From the NCBI RefSeq assembly GCF_041435435.1, contig NZ_CP108494.1, positions 5,304,501 through 5,368,500 on the forward strand: a stretch of 64,000 nucleotides of DNA. The letters run 5' to 3'. This DNA is from Streptomyces sp. NBC_01241. Lineage in GTDB: Bacteria > Actinomycetota > Actinomycetes > Streptomycetales > Streptomycetaceae. Positions within the stretch are counted from its first letter, which is position 1, and every line of letters starts with the position of its first letter. Below are positions 43,225-52,066 of this stretch, one piece after another. A program made the translations under genes and the position numbers. The notes below the pieces were generated by a model. That model was not told the origin of the DNA and did not search any database. It saw only the letters and a program-made list of their open reading frames with translations.

Positions 43225-43258
43225 GGTGTCCGCCTTTCTGCGGGATGGAATGGGTTAC

Positions 43259-43306
43259 GGGGGCGCTGCCCCGGACCCCCGCTCCTCGATGCCGGTAGGG
43301 GCTTGC
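43259..43306. repeat. Dispersed intergenic repeat, copy 1
   Basis: It begins with a GGGGC-GCT-GCCCC hairpin (43260-43273) followed by a GCTCCTCGATGCCGG block. The same arrangement recurs at 47803-47855, and a partial version is at 43378-43412 in the other orientation (hairpin 43392-43408). Confidence 0.7.
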
Positions 43307-43369
43307 TCTTCAGCGTCGCTCTTCAGCGTCGCTCTTCAGCGTCGCTCTTCAGCGTCGGTCTTCAGCGTC
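43305..43369. repeat. Five tandem 13-bp repeats
   Basis: GCTCTTCAGCGTC occurs at 43305, 43318, 43331 and 43344 without change, and a fifth copy at 43357 has one substitution. It lies between the phosphohexomutase start and the purine nucleoside phosphorylase stop, inside the leader of the downstream gene if the two are co-transcribed. Confidence 0.95.
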
Positions 43370-43421
43370 GCCGGCGTTCGAGGCGCGGGGCCCGGGGCAG
43401 CGCCCCGGTTCGGGACGGGGC

Positions 43422-44246
43422 TCAGATCCGCTCAAGCACCCGAGCCAGCAACGCGCCCATCCGCGTGGCGGAGTCCCGCCCCGCCTGCAGCACCTCTTCA
43501 TGGTTGAGCGGCTCCCCGCTCAGCCCCGCCGCCAGGTTCGTGACCAGCGAGATGCCGAGCACCTCGGCCCCTGCCTCCCGGGCGGCGATCGCCTCCAGCA
43601 CGGTGGACATGCCGACCAGGTCGCCGCCCATCACGCGGACCATGTTGATCTCGGCGGGCGTCTCGTAGTGCGGGCCGGGGAACTGTACGTACACACCCTC
43701 TTCGAGGGTCTCGTCGACCTCCTTGCACAGCGCGCGCAGCCGCGGCGAGTACAGATCGGTCAGATCGATGAAGTTGGCGCCGACGATGGGGGACGCCGCG
43801 GTCAGGTTGATGTGGTCGCTGATCAGGACCGGCTGCCCGGGGCGCATGCCCTCGCGCAGACCGCCGCAGCCGTTCGTCAGCACGACGGTCTTGCAGCCCG
43901 CGGCCACGGCGGTACGGACGCCGTGCGCGACGGCGGCGACGCCGCGGCCCTCGTAGAAGTGCGTGCGGCCGAGGAAGACCAGGGCACGCTTCTCGCCGAT
44001 CCGGTACGAGCGGATCGTGCCGCCGTGCCCCTGTACGGCGGGCGCCGGGAAGCCGGGCAGGTCGGTCACCGGGAACTCGGCCTCCGGAGCGCCGAGCGCA
44101 TCGCCCGCGGGAGCCCAGCCGGACCCCATCACGAGGGCGACGTCGTGGGTCTCGGCACCGGTCAGCTCGCGCAGGCGGGCGGCGGCGTCGGCGGCGGCGG
44201 CGTACGGGTCGCCCTGGATGTTGTCCGGAATAACTGATGCGTTCAC
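43422..44246 (-). CDS. Purine nucleoside phosphorylase
   Basis: A 274-residue enzyme of the trimeric PNP type, which cleaves inosine and guanosine (and deoxy forms) with phosphate. Landmarks are VALVMGSGWAPAGDALG (phosphate loop), GRTHFYEG, VLTNGCGGLREG and GPHYETPAEINMVR with the base-binding Glu. GTG at 44246 is chosen because the family N-terminus begins there and the operator lies upstream. The longer frame to 44330 would place the operator inside the gene. There is no SD; TACCCT seven bases upstream suggests a leaderless message. Confidence 0.93.
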   Translation of the reverse strand: MNASVIPDNIQGDPYAAAADAAARLRELTGAETHDVALVMGSGWAPAGDALGAPEAEFPVTDLPGFPAPAVQGHGGTIRSYRIGEKRALVFLGRTHFYEGRGVAAVAHGVRTAVAAGCKTVVLTNGCGGLREGMRPGQPVLISDHINLTAASPIVGANFIDLTDLYSPRLRALCKEVDETLEEGVYVQFPGPHYETPAEINMVRVMGGDLVGMSTVLEAIAAREAGAEVLGISLVTNLAAGLSGEPLNHEEVLQAGRDSATRMGALLARVLERI

Positions 44247-44271
44247 GCGGATGAGGGTAACCGGATATTCC

Positions 44272-44283
44272 CTACGCGCGTAG
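44272..44283. promoter_or_regulatory. Nucleoside-regulon palindrome, site 6 (purine nucleoside phosphorylase)
   Basis: A perfect CTACGCGCGTAG, 25 bases upstream of the GTG. A further half-site, GCGTAGAG, lies at 44292-44299, recalling the flank of the deoA site. Confidence 0.78.
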
Positions 44284-44348
44284 ATGCCCATGCGTAGAGT
44301 CTGCACACGCTTCCTCGTGCATTCACACAAAAGCGCTGGTCGGCCGGG

Positions 44349-44786
44349 TCAGCAGGGGCGCTTGCGCAGTTCCATCACATAGTCGTGCGGTGCGCCCGCG
44401 GACTCCGCGGCGTCCGCGATCTCGCCCAGATAGCGGGCGGACGGCAGCCCGCCCTCGTACCCGTTCAGCACATACATCCAGGTCGGCTCCTCGCCGTCCA
44501 GGGTGTGCACCCGTACCCGCATCCGCCGGTAGATGTCGAGGCCGACGCCCTCCCACCGGTCCATGGAGTCCTCGTCCATCGGCGCGATGTCGTACAGCGC
44601 CACGAAGACCTGGGAACGGGGGGCCTCCACCACCGTGGCGAGCGCGCCTTCCCAGCCCATCTGCTCCCCGCCGAAGGTCAGCCGCCAGCCGTTGAGCCAG
44701 CCGGTGCCGCGCAGCGGGGAATGCGGTGCGCGGCGCGTCATCAGCCGCGCGTCGAGGTTGCCGGCGTACGCGGCGTAGAGCGACAT
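44349..44786 (-). CDS. Gamma-glutamylcyclotransferase-fold protein
   Basis: A 145-residue GGCT-like (AIG2/BtrG fold) protein. The substrate loop YAAYAGNLD is at residues 4-12, GWLNGWRLTFGGEQMGWEG follows, and the catalytic-type Glu is in RWEGVGLDIYRR. The family cyclises gamma-glutamyl amino acids or similar amides, but bacterial members are little studied. ATG at 44786 gives a compact start. A much longer in-frame extension runs antisense to the flavoprotein gene and is rejected. Confidence 0.85.
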   Translation of the reverse strand: MSLYAAYAGNLDARLMTRRAPHSPLRGTGWLNGWRLTFGGEQMGWEGALATVVEAPRSQVFVALYDIAPMDEDSMDRWEGVGLDIYRRMRVRVHTLDGEEPTWMYVLNGYEGGLPSARYLGEIADAAESAGAPHDYVMELRKRPC

Positions 44787-45036
44787 GGGGTCGAGGGTAC
44801 GGGAGGCGGTGGCCGGAACGTCGATTCCTGTGAGGAAGACCCCGTACGAGGGTTCCGCCGTCCGGGCCGGGAACCCCGTCCCGGACGCCCCGGCGCACGT
44901 ATGGAGGGCCCCGGGGCGAAGCACCTTGGCGCGTGCGGGACAATGAAGTACGTACTGCATTCCCCGGGGCGACCCCCCGGACCCCCGGCCGGGGCAGCAG
45001 ACGGCCGCGGGATGACACACGCGAGGCGGACTTTTC

Positions 45037-46530
45037 GTGACCCGGATCGTGATCATCGGCGGCGGACCCGGCGGGTACGAGGCGGCATTGGTGGGCGCCC
45101 AGCTGGGCGCGGAGGTGACCGTTGTCGACTGCGACGGCCTCGGCGGCGCGTCCGTGCTCACCGACTGTGTGCCCTCGAAGACCCTGATCGCGACGGCAGA
45201 GGTGATGACCACCTTCGACTCTTCGTACGAGGAGTTGGGCATCATCGTCGCCGACGACACGCCGCACATGGAGCAGGCGGCCCGGGTCGTCGGCGTGGAC
45301 CTCGGCAAGGTCAACCGACGGGTGAAGCGTCTGGCGCTCGCCCAGTCCCACGACATCACCGCGTCCGTCACCCGGGCCGGCGCCCGGGTGATGCGCGGCC
45401 GCGGCCGCCTCGTCGGCCTCCAGGCCGCCGACGGCTCCCGCACGGTCGTCGTGACCGCCGCCGACGGTACGCAGGAGACGCTCACCGCCGACGCCGTACT
45501 GATCGCGACCGGCGGCCACCCCCGGGAGATCCCGGACGCGCTCCCCGACGGCGAGCGCATCCTGAACTGGACCCAGGTCTACGACCTCGACGAGCTCCCC
45601 GAGGAGCTCATCGTGGTCGGCTCCGGTGTGACGGGTGCCGAGTTCGCGGGCGCCTACCAGGCGCTCGGCTCGCGCGTCACCCTCGTCTCGTCCCGCGACC
45701 GGGTGCTGCCGGGCGAGGACCCGGACGCCGCCGCCGTCCTGGAGGACGTCTTCCGCCGCCGCGGCATGAACGTCATGGCCCGCTCCCGCGCGTTGGCTGC
45801 GAAAGTTGTGCCGGGAACCACTGAGGGACCCTCCTCGCCGAAGGCGGGCAAGGAGGGACGCGTCGGCGACCGGGTCGAGGTCACGCTCGCCGACGGCCGG
45901 GTCATCTCCGGTTCGCACTGCCTGATGGCGGTCGGCGCGATCCCGAACAGCGCCGGCATGGGGCTGGAGGAGGCCGGGGTCCGGCTCAAGGAGTCCGGCC
46001 ACATCTGGACCGACAAGGTCTCCCGCACCACCGCCCCCGGCGTGTACGCGGCCGGTGACGTCACCGGGATCTTCGCCCTCGCCTCGGTAGCCGCCATGCA
46101 GGGCCGGATCGCGATGTACCACTTCCTCGGGGACGCGGTGGCCCCGCTGAACCTGAAGACGGTCTCCTCGAACGTCTTCACCGACCCCGAGATCGCCACC
46201 GTCGGCTACACCCAGGCCGACGTCGACGGCGGCAAGATCGACGCCAGGGTGGTCAAGCTGCCGCTGCTGCGCAACCCGCGCGCCAAGATGCAGGGCATCC
46301 GCGACGGCTTCGTCAAGCTCTTCTGCCGGCCCGGCACCGGCATCGTGGTCGGCGGCTGTGTCGTCGCGCCGCGGGCGAGCGAGCTCATCCACCCGATCTC
46401 GATCGCGGTCGACAACAACCTGACGGTCGAGCAGATCGCGAACGCCTTCACGGTGTACCCGTCCCTGTCGGGTTCGATCGCGGAAGTGGCCCGTCAGTTG
46501 CACACGCGGAAGAACGCGGGCGAGGCGTAG
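45037..46530 (+). CDS. LpdA-type NAD(P)H-quinone dehydrogenase (disulfide reductase family)
   Basis: A 497-residue flavoprotein with FAD motif IIGGGPGGYEAA, an NAD(P) motif VVGSGVTGAEFAGA, and the second FAD motif GVYAAGDVTG. The redox CxxxxC is broken: GASVLTDCVPSK has Ser39 in place of the first Cys and keeps Cys44. This matches the M. tuberculosis LpdA type, which lacks lipoamide activity and reduces quinones. A short in-frame insertion (about residues 262-274, GTTEGPSSPKAGKEG) comes from a small palindromic DNA segment. The start is GTG. A strong terminator follows. Confidence 0.9.
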   Translation: MTRIVIIGGGPGGYEAALVGAQLGAEVTVVDCDGLGGASVLTDCVPSKTLIATAEVMTTFDSSYEELGIIVADDTPHMEQAARVVGVDLGKVNRRVKRLALAQSHDITASVTRAGARVMRGRGRLVGLQAADGSRTVVVTAADGTQETLTADAVLIATGGHPREIPDALPDGERILNWTQVYDLDELPEELIVVGSGVTGAEFAGAYQALGSRVTLVSSRDRVLPGEDPDAAAVLEDVFRRRGMNVMARSRALAAKVVPGTTEGPSSPKAGKEGRVGDRVEVTLADGRVISGSHCLMAVGAIPNSAGMGLEEAGVRLKESGHIWTDKVSRTTAPGVYAAGDVTGIFALASVAAMQGRIAMYHFLGDAVAPLNLKTVSSNVFTDPEIATVGYTQADVDGGKIDARVVKLPLLRNPRAKMQGIRDGFVKLFCRPGTGIVVGGCVVAPRASELIHPISIAVDNNLTVEQIANAFTVYPSLSGSIAEVARQLHTRKNAGEA

Positions 46531-46674
46531 ACACCGTCGCGACACCCGGCGATCCGCGGCGATCGGCCGCGATCCCCGGCAGTTCGTGGCGCATCGCGGC
46601 AGCTCAGACGGTCGTCCGGGCGCGGAGCGACTGCCGGGCGGGCGCCGGGCGGTCGTCGGCCGGTCAGCACGGAA

Positions 46675-46716
46675 CATACAAGGGGCCGCCTATACCACTT
46701 GGCGGCCCCTTGTATG
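46675..46716 (+). terminator. Terminator of the LpdA-type gene
   Basis: A perfect 16-bp stem, 46675-46690 with 46701-46716, and a 10-base loop. Confidence 0.88.
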
Positions 46717-46780
46717 CGCAACTTCTGCTATTCGGCGCAAACTGCTGAAAACGCTCTGGTGTCACGTTACTGTCAGTTTC

Positions 46781-47758
46781 GTGTTCGCTGCAGAACGTCG
46801 TCAATTGATCCTCGAAATGGTGCGCGCCAACGGGGCGGTATCGCTCCGTGAGCTCGCCCGCGTCGTCCAGACCTCCGAAGTGACCGTACGGCGGGACGTG
46901 CGGGCGCTGGAGGCAGAAGGACTCCTAGACCGCCGGCACGGCGGTGCGGTTTTGCCGGGCGGTTTTACGCGGGAGTCCGGCTTTCCGCAGAAATCTCATC
47001 TCGCCACCGCGGAGAAGACGGCCATCGCCGACCTGGCCGCGGGTCTCGTCGAAGAGGGCGAGGCCATCGTCGTCGGTGCCGGTACGACCACGCAGGAGCT
47101 GGCCCGCCGGCTTGCGCGGGTCCCCGGTCTGACCGTCGTCACCAACTCACTGCTGGTCGCCCAGGCGTTGGCCCATGCCAACCGGGTGGAAGTGGTGATG
47201 ACGGGCGGCACCTTGCGCGGCTCCAACTACGCGCTCGTGGGCAGCGGTGCCGAGCAGTCGCTCCAGGGGCTGCGGGTCTCGCGCGCGTTCCTCTCCGGGA
47301 GCGGGCTCACCGCGGAACGCGGCCTGTCCACGTCCAACATGCTCTCGGCGAGCGTGGACCGGGCCCTGGTGCAGGCGGCGGCGGAGGTGGTGGTCCTGGC
47401 GGACCACACCAAGCTGGGCTCCGACACCATGTTCCAGACGGTGCCGACGGATCTGATCACCCGCCTCGTGACGGACGAACCGCCCGGCCACGACGACCGC
47501 GCCGCCGCCGAACTCCAGGCCCTGGCGGACCAGGGCGTGCAGATCGCGGTGGCCGGCGCGGGCAGCGGCCCCGCCCCGGCGGAAGCCCTCCCACCGGGCC
47601 GTCAGCCCCGCCGCGACATGCCGCTCCCCGGCCAGCGCCGTACCCGCGGTGGCCCCGGAGGGCCGGGGCCGCAGCAACTGCGGAGCGCGGCAGTGCTGGC
47701 GGAACCGGGGCAGGGGCCGGGGGACCGGGCGAGGGTGGCGGATATGCGGCGCCGGTAG
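46781..47758 (+). CDS. DeoR-family transcriptional regulator
   Basis: A 325-residue DeoR regulator. The N-terminal HTH is AAERRQLILEMVRANGAVSL with VSLRELARVVQTSEVTVRRD (residues 3-40), followed by RRHGGAVLPGG. The sugar-phosphate-sensing domain has VVGAGTTTQELAR and FLSGSGLTAERGLS. The C-terminal 60 residues are Pro/Arg-rich and disordered. The start is GTG at 46781; TACTGT seven bases upstream with CTGAAA 17 bases before it suits a leaderless promoter. DeoR regulators often sense phosphosugars, so it is a candidate controller of the nucleoside regulon, without direct evidence. Confidence 0.9.
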   Translation: MFAAERRQLILEMVRANGAVSLRELARVVQTSEVTVRRDVRALEAEGLLDRRHGGAVLPGGFTRESGFPQKSHLATAEKTAIADLAAGLVEEGEAIVVGAGTTTQELARRLARVPGLTVVTNSLLVAQALAHANRVEVVMTGGTLRGSNYALVGSGAEQSLQGLRVSRAFLSGSGLTAERGLSTSNMLSASVDRALVQAAAEVVVLADHTKLGSDTMFQTVPTDLITRLVTDEPPGHDDRAAAELQALADQGVQIAVAGAGSGPAPAEALPPGRQPRRDMPLPGQRRTRGGPGGPGPQQLRSAAVLAEPGQGPGDRARVADMRRR

Positions 47759-47802
47759 GGGGCGCGGGGGGTTTCCTTCTCCCCCGCCCCTCCCCTTCCC
47801 GC

Positions 47803-47855
47803 AACCGGGGCGCCGCCCCCGGAACGCAGCTCCTCGATCGCCGGAGGGGCCTGGC
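47803..47855. repeat. Dispersed intergenic repeat, copy 2
   Basis: It begins with a CCGGGG/CCCCGG hairpin (47805-47822), then a GCTCCTCGATCGCCGG block, as at 43259-43306. It lies between the converging DeoR and TetR genes and may act as their terminator. Confidence 0.65.
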
Positions 47856-47867
47856 CGGGTGGCCCCC

Positions 47868-48467
47868 TCAATCCCTCTCCGCGTTCGGCCCCTTCAGTCC
47901 CTGCAAGGTCAGCATCAGCAGCCGCCCCGCCAACTCCGGGTCGTCCGGCGACTGTTCGGCGGCCAGTGCGATCGCGTTCGTCAGCTGCATCAGGTCGTCG
48001 ATGGACACATCCGCCCGCACGGCCCCGCTCGCCTGCGCCCGCGCCAGCAGCACCGAACCCGCCTCGCGCAGCGGCACATTGCACCGCGACAGCGCCGAAG
48101 TCGCGTCCCGTGACGTCGACATGAGTGCCTGGGCGAGCCCGCGGTACTCACCCGCATGAGTGATGATCGCGCCCAGCCACTCCACCAGCCCGGCACACGG
48201 CTGCTCCGCCCCGGCGAGCTCACGGGAACGGTCGATCAGGGACGTCAGGGCCTCCTGGAAGACGGCGCTCATCAGCGCGTGCCGGTTCGGGAAGTGCCGG
48301 TACAGCGTGCCGATCCCCACGCCCGCGCGTCGCGCGATGTCCTCCAGGGACGCGTCCGTGCCGTGTTCCGCGAACGCGGTACGGGCCTCGCCCAGCAGCC
48401 GGACGTAATTGCGGCGCGCATCGGCGCGCATGGGCCGGGCCGGCGTCTGTGCCGTGCTCATCGACAT
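47868..48467 (-). CDS. TetR-family transcriptional regulator
   Basis: A 199-residue TetR regulator. The HTH is at residues 22-68 (LLGEARTAFAEHGTDASLED, IARRAGVGIGTLYRHFPNRH). The C-terminal ligand domain starts at LMSAVFQEAL. GGAGGA lies seven bases before the ATG. No adjacent target is obvious; the closest gene behind it is accA2 on the same strand. The TetR-like palindrome at 56693-56704 has no local TetR gene and could be a remote target. Confidence 0.9.
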   Translation of the reverse strand: MSMSTAQTPARPMRADARRNYVRLLGEARTAFAEHGTDASLEDIARRAGVGIGTLYRHFPNRHALMSAVFQEALTSLIDRSRELAGAEQPCAGLVEWLGAIITHAGEYRGLAQALMSTSRDATSALSRCNVPLREAGSVLLARAQASGAVRADVSIDDLMQLTNAIALAAEQSPDDPELAGRLLMLTLQGLKGPNAERD

Positions 48468-48603
48468 TGCGCAGTCCTCCCTTTTTTCCGCCCCAGGGTC
48501 CAGGATGCCATTGCGTGTTCGGAGGCTTCCTCCGTATCCCGGGCCTCGCCCTCACCCCGCTCGCCCGCTTGCCCGGTGGTGGCGCTGCGAGCGGGGTGAC
48601 GAA

Positions 48604-48643
48604 CGGGGCCCCTGCGGAGTCGTACGACTCCGCAGGGGCCCCG
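48604..48643. terminator. Perfect 40-bp palindrome after accA2
   Basis: The 40 bases at 48604-48643 are a perfect palindrome centred at 48623/48624 (20-bp arms), 24 bases beyond the accA2 stop on the reverse strand. Confidence 0.88.
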
Positions 48644-48666
48644 GTGGAACGTCGGGTACCGCTCGA

Positions 48667-50421
48667 TCAGTCCTTGATCTCGCAGATCACGGCCCCGGAG
48701 GAGACCGAGCTGCCGACCTCGGCGACCAGTCCCTTGACGATGCCCGCGCGGTGCGCGTTCAGCGGCTGTTCCATCTTCATGGCCTCCAGGACGACGACGA
48801 GGTCGCCCTCCTGGACCTGCTGGCCCTCCTCGACGGCGATCTTGACGATGGTGCCCTGCATCGGGGAGGCGAGGGTGTCGCCGGAGACCGCGGAGCCGGT
48901 CTTCTTCGCCGCGCGGCGCTTGGGCCTGGCACCCGCCGCGAGGCCCGTACGGGCCAGGCTCATGCCCAGCGACGAGGGCAGCGAGACCTCAAGACGCTTG
49001 CCGCCGACCTCGACGACCACGGTCTCGCGACCGGTCTCCTCCTCCGCCTGCACGTCGGCGGCGGCGGTGAAGGGCTTGATGTCGTTGACGAACTCGGTCT
49101 CGATCCACCGGGTGTGGATCCGGAACGGGTCGCTGGTGAACGCCGGGTCGGCGACGACCGCGCGGTGGAACGGAATGGCGGTGGCCATGCCCTCGACGTT
49201 GAACTCGGCCAGCGCGCGAGCCGCTCGCTGCAGCGCCTGCTCACGCGTCGCACCGGTCACGATGAGCTTCGCCAGCAGCGAGTCCCAGGCGGGGCCGATG
49301 ACGGAACCGGACTCCACGCCCGCGTCGAGGCGGACACCGGGGCCGGTCGGCGGGGCGAAGACGGTCACCGTGCCGGGTGCGGGCAGGAAGCCGCGGCCCG
49401 GGTCCTCGCCGTTGATCCGGAACTCGAAGGAGTGCCCGCGCACGGCCGGGTCGTCGTAGCCGAGCTTCTCGCCGTCGGCGATGCGGAACATCTCGCGGAC
49501 CAGGTCGAGGCCGGTGACCTCCTCGGTGACCGGGTGCTCGACCTGGAGGCGGGTGTTGACCTCCAGGAACGAGATGGTGCCGTCCGTGCCGACGAGAAAC
49601 TCCACGGTGCCCGCACCGACGTAACCGGCCTCCTTGAGGATGGCCTTCGACGCCGCGTACAGCTCCGCGTTCTGCGCCTCGGACAGGAACGGCGCGGGGG
49701 CCTCCTCGACCAGCTTCTGGTGGCGTCGCTGGAGCGAGCAGTCACGGGTGGAGACGACGACGACGTTGCCGTGCTGGTCGGCGAGGCACTGCGTCTCGAC
49801 GTGGCGCGGCTTGTCGAGGTAGCGCTCCACGAAGCACTCGCCGCGGCCGAACGCCGCGACGGCCTCACGGACCGCGGAGTCGTACAGCTCCGGGATCTCC
49901 TCCAGGGTGCGCGCCACCTTCAGCCCGCGGCCGCCACCGCCGAACGCGGCCTTGATCGCGATCGGCAGCCCGTGCTGCTTCGCGAACTCCACGACCTCGG
50001 CCGAGCCCTCGACCGGGTCGGGCGTGCCGGCCACCAGCGGGGCACCGGCGCGCTGCGCGATGTGCCGGGCGGCGACCTTGTCGCCGAGGTCCCGGATCGC
50101 CTGCGGCGGCGGGCCGATCCACGTCAGGTCCGCGTCGAGGACGGCCTGGGCGAAATCGGCGTTCTCCGACAGGAAGCCGTAGCCCGGGTGGATCGCGTCC
50201 GCCCCGGAGTCCTTGGCAGCCTGGAGCACCTTGGCCATGTCCAGGTAGCTGGCGGCCGGGGTGTCACCGCCCAGGGCGAATGCCTCGTCGGCCGCGCGTA
50301 CGTGCAGAGCGTCGCGGTCCGGGTCGGCGTAGACGGCCACGCTCCCGATCCCGGCATCCCGGCATGCCCGAGCAACACGGACAGCAATTTCGCCACGGTT
50401 GGCGATGAGCACCTTGCGCAC
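48667..50421 (-). CDS. accA2: Acyl-CoA carboxylase biotin carboxylase/biotin carrier subunit
   Basis: A 584-residue alpha subunit: biotin carboxylase domain to about residue 450 (KVLIANRGEIAVRVARACRD start, ATP-grasp glycine loop AAFGGGGRGLKVA, catalytic EVNTRLQVEHPVTEE) and a C-terminal biotin carrier domain with Lys549 in EAMKMEQ. In S. coelicolor this AccA type pairs with PccB or AccB and an epsilon subunit for propionyl- and acetyl-CoA carboxylation. Those partners lie 2 kb away here, with the biotin ligase. The start is GTG with AAGGAGGGAG upstream. Confidence 0.95.
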   Translation of the reverse strand: MRKVLIANRGEIAVRVARACRDAGIGSVAVYADPDRDALHVRAADEAFALGGDTPAASYLDMAKVLQAAKDSGADAIHPGYGFLSENADFAQAVLDADLTWIGPPPQAIRDLGDKVAARHIAQRAGAPLVAGTPDPVEGSAEVVEFAKQHGLPIAIKAAFGGGGRGLKVARTLEEIPELYDSAVREAVAAFGRGECFVERYLDKPRHVETQCLADQHGNVVVVSTRDCSLQRRHQKLVEEAPAPFLSEAQNAELYAASKAILKEAGYVGAGTVEFLVGTDGTISFLEVNTRLQVEHPVTEEVTGLDLVREMFRIADGEKLGYDDPAVRGHSFEFRINGEDPGRGFLPAPGTVTVFAPPTGPGVRLDAGVESGSVIGPAWDSLLAKLIVTGATREQALQRAARALAEFNVEGMATAIPFHRAVVADPAFTSDPFRIHTRWIETEFVNDIKPFTAAADVQAEEETGRETVVVEVGGKRLEVSLPSSLGMSLARTGLAAGARPKRRAAKKTGSAVSGDTLASPMQGTIVKIAVEEGQQVQEGDLVVVLEAMKMEQPLNAHRAGIVKGLVAEVGSSVSSGAVICEIKD

Positions 50422-50840
50422 GATGGCTCCCTCCTTGAAACAAGCTGAGTTTAGGGACTACCGACACGGCCCTACGACCCGTCCCCAATGGTGAGCTTGC
50501 CCACACGGAGGGTGATTCGAGGCTTGCTCAAGTCGCGAAATCCCTAGTGGGACCACGGTACGCCGGGATCCATGACCGCACAGTAGCCACGAGGTGTGGT
50601 CCAGGTCTCTGTTCGTGCAAGCAGCCACGCCGGGTGTTTCTTTGTCGAATCCCCACTAACGGGGACTCGATTCTTTGCCCGACGCACGAGAGCCGCACCC
50701 GGGAGAGCGCAGGGAGGGCGCGCAGGGGCGCGTCGGCGGCGCGGGGCGGGAGCAAGGGCGCCGGAACCCTTGTCCCACGCGTTACCGATTAGTAGGGTCC
50801 GCGCTATCGCACGTACTGCAGGTAACAGGGGGTGAGCACC
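50422..50840. other. Intergenic region upstream of accA2
   Basis: More than 400 bases between divergent genes. An inverted repeat TCCCC-ACTAAC-GGGGA lies near 50652-50667. The composition is less GC-rich than the genes between 50425 and 50690. I could not support a small gene or RNA here, although the region is long enough to hold regulatory elements for accA2. Confidence 0.35.
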
Positions 50841-51299
50841 GTGGTGCGCAGACCGGTGGCGTTCGTGGCCGCGATCGTGCTGTTCGTGGAAGCCGTGGGC
50901 ATCGTGCTCATCAACGGCATCCTGGCGACGGTCGTCAAGAACCAGGACATGTCACTGGCCGGGCTGGAATCCGACGCCATGTCCAGCGGCACCTGGGTGA
51001 TGGGCGGCGTCTTCGGCCTGTATCTGCTGCTGTGCGGGCTGGTCCTCCTGCTGACCGGCATCCGCGACCGGGCCCCCGGCCGTGCCGGCCGCATCGCCCT
51101 CATCGGCTGCGCCGTGGTGCACGGGGTGCTGGGCGCGCTGACGGTGGGACTCGTCGGCTGGACGGCGTTCGGGTTCATGATGGTGGTGCTCGGGCTGATC
51201 GTGCTGACGCTGGTGGCGTACGGGCCCCGCCCCGAACCCGGCCCCGAGGCCGTCCGGCCCGCGGACGACGCCGGACCGAACGCTCCGGCCCCGATCTGA
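50841..51299 (+). CDS. Small hypothetical membrane protein
   Basis: A protein of about 152 residues with four hydrophobic segments (residues 5-30, 50-72, 80-100, 105-125) and a Pro/Ala-rich acidic tail. No domain is recognised. GTG at 50841 is preferred because AGGGGGTGA lies six bases upstream; GTG 50832 falls in that sequence. It is convergent with maf. Confidence 0.72.
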   Translation: MVRRPVAFVAAIVLFVEAVGIVLINGILATVVKNQDMSLAGLESDAMSSGTWVMGGVFGLYLLLCGLVLLLTGIRDRAPGRAGRIALIGCAVVHGVLGALTVGLVGWTAFGFMMVVLGLIVLTLVAYGPRPEPGPEAVRPADDAGPNAPAPI

Positions 51300-51383
51300 C
51301 CCGTACGGCCGACGGGGAGAGCCCGACCCGTACGGCCCGGTTCACCCGGTCGGCCCCGCACGTTCCGGCCCGATCGGTTCCGC

Positions 51384-51986
51384 TCAGACCCAGAGCTCGG
51401 TGACGGAGATTCCCAGCTCGCCCAGCAGCCTGCGCAGCAGCGGCAGCGAGAGCCCGATGACGTTGCCGTGGTCGCCCTCGATGGAGTCGACGAACGGCGC
51501 GGACCTGCCGTCCAGCGTGAAGGCGCCCGCGACGTGCAGCGGCTCGCCCGAGGCCACGTACGCGGCGACCTCCGCGTCCGTCGGTTCGCCGAAGCGGACA
51601 GTCGTGGAGGCGGTCGCCGAGGCCGTGCGTCCGGTGGCGGTGTCGATCACGCTGTGGCCGGTCCGCAGCACCCCGGCCCGGCCGCGCATGGACTTCCAGC
51701 GGGCGATGGCCTCCTCGCCGTCGGCCGGCTTGCCGAGCGCCTCGCCGTCGAGTTCGAGCACCGAGTCGCAGCCTATGACCAGGGCACCCGCCGCCTCCGG
51801 CCGGCCGGCCACCGCGGTGGCCTTGGCCTCGGCGAGGACGAGCGCCAGCTCGGCCGGCGTCGGCGCGGCGAGCGCGTCCTCGTCCACCCCGCTGACGATC
51901 ACCTCGGGCGCGAATCCGGCCTGTCGCAGAAGGCCGAGACGGGCGGGGGACGCGGAGGCGAGCACGAGACGGCGCTGATCAGTCAT
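51384..51986 (-). CDS. maf: Maf-family nucleotide pyrophosphatase
   Basis: A 200-residue Maf/YhdE-type house-cleaning nucleoside triphosphate pyrophosphatase. Motifs are LVLASASPARLGLLRQAG at the N-terminus, IGCDSVLELDGEALGKP and SIEGDHGNVIGLSL near the end. ATG at 51986 (second of two in-frame ATGs) is chosen; TACGAT at 51995-52000 on the reverse strand suggests transcription begins at or near it. It sits among the acyl-CoA carboxylase genes, a conserved Streptomyces arrangement. Confidence 0.92.
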   Translation of the reverse strand: MTDQRRLVLASASPARLGLLRQAGFAPEVIVSGVDEDALAAPTPAELALVLAEAKATAVAGRPEAAGALVIGCDSVLELDGEALGKPADGEEAIARWKSMRGRAGVLRTGHSVIDTATGRTASATASTTVRFGEPTDAEVAAYVASGEPLHVAGAFTLDGRSAPFVDSIEGDHGNVIGLSLPLLRRLLGELGISVTELWV

Positions 51987-52066
51987 ACGCGCCATCGTAG
52001 AAGGCCACCGTGGCAGGCAGGGGCACAGCCGCCGTTCCGGTGCCCCCACCGGGCCCCGGTACGAAC

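Noticed and set aside
50528..50755. 75-codon frame upstream of accA2
   Set aside because: Basic, Cys- and Arg-rich product with no SD and atypical codon use; more likely part of the regulatory region.
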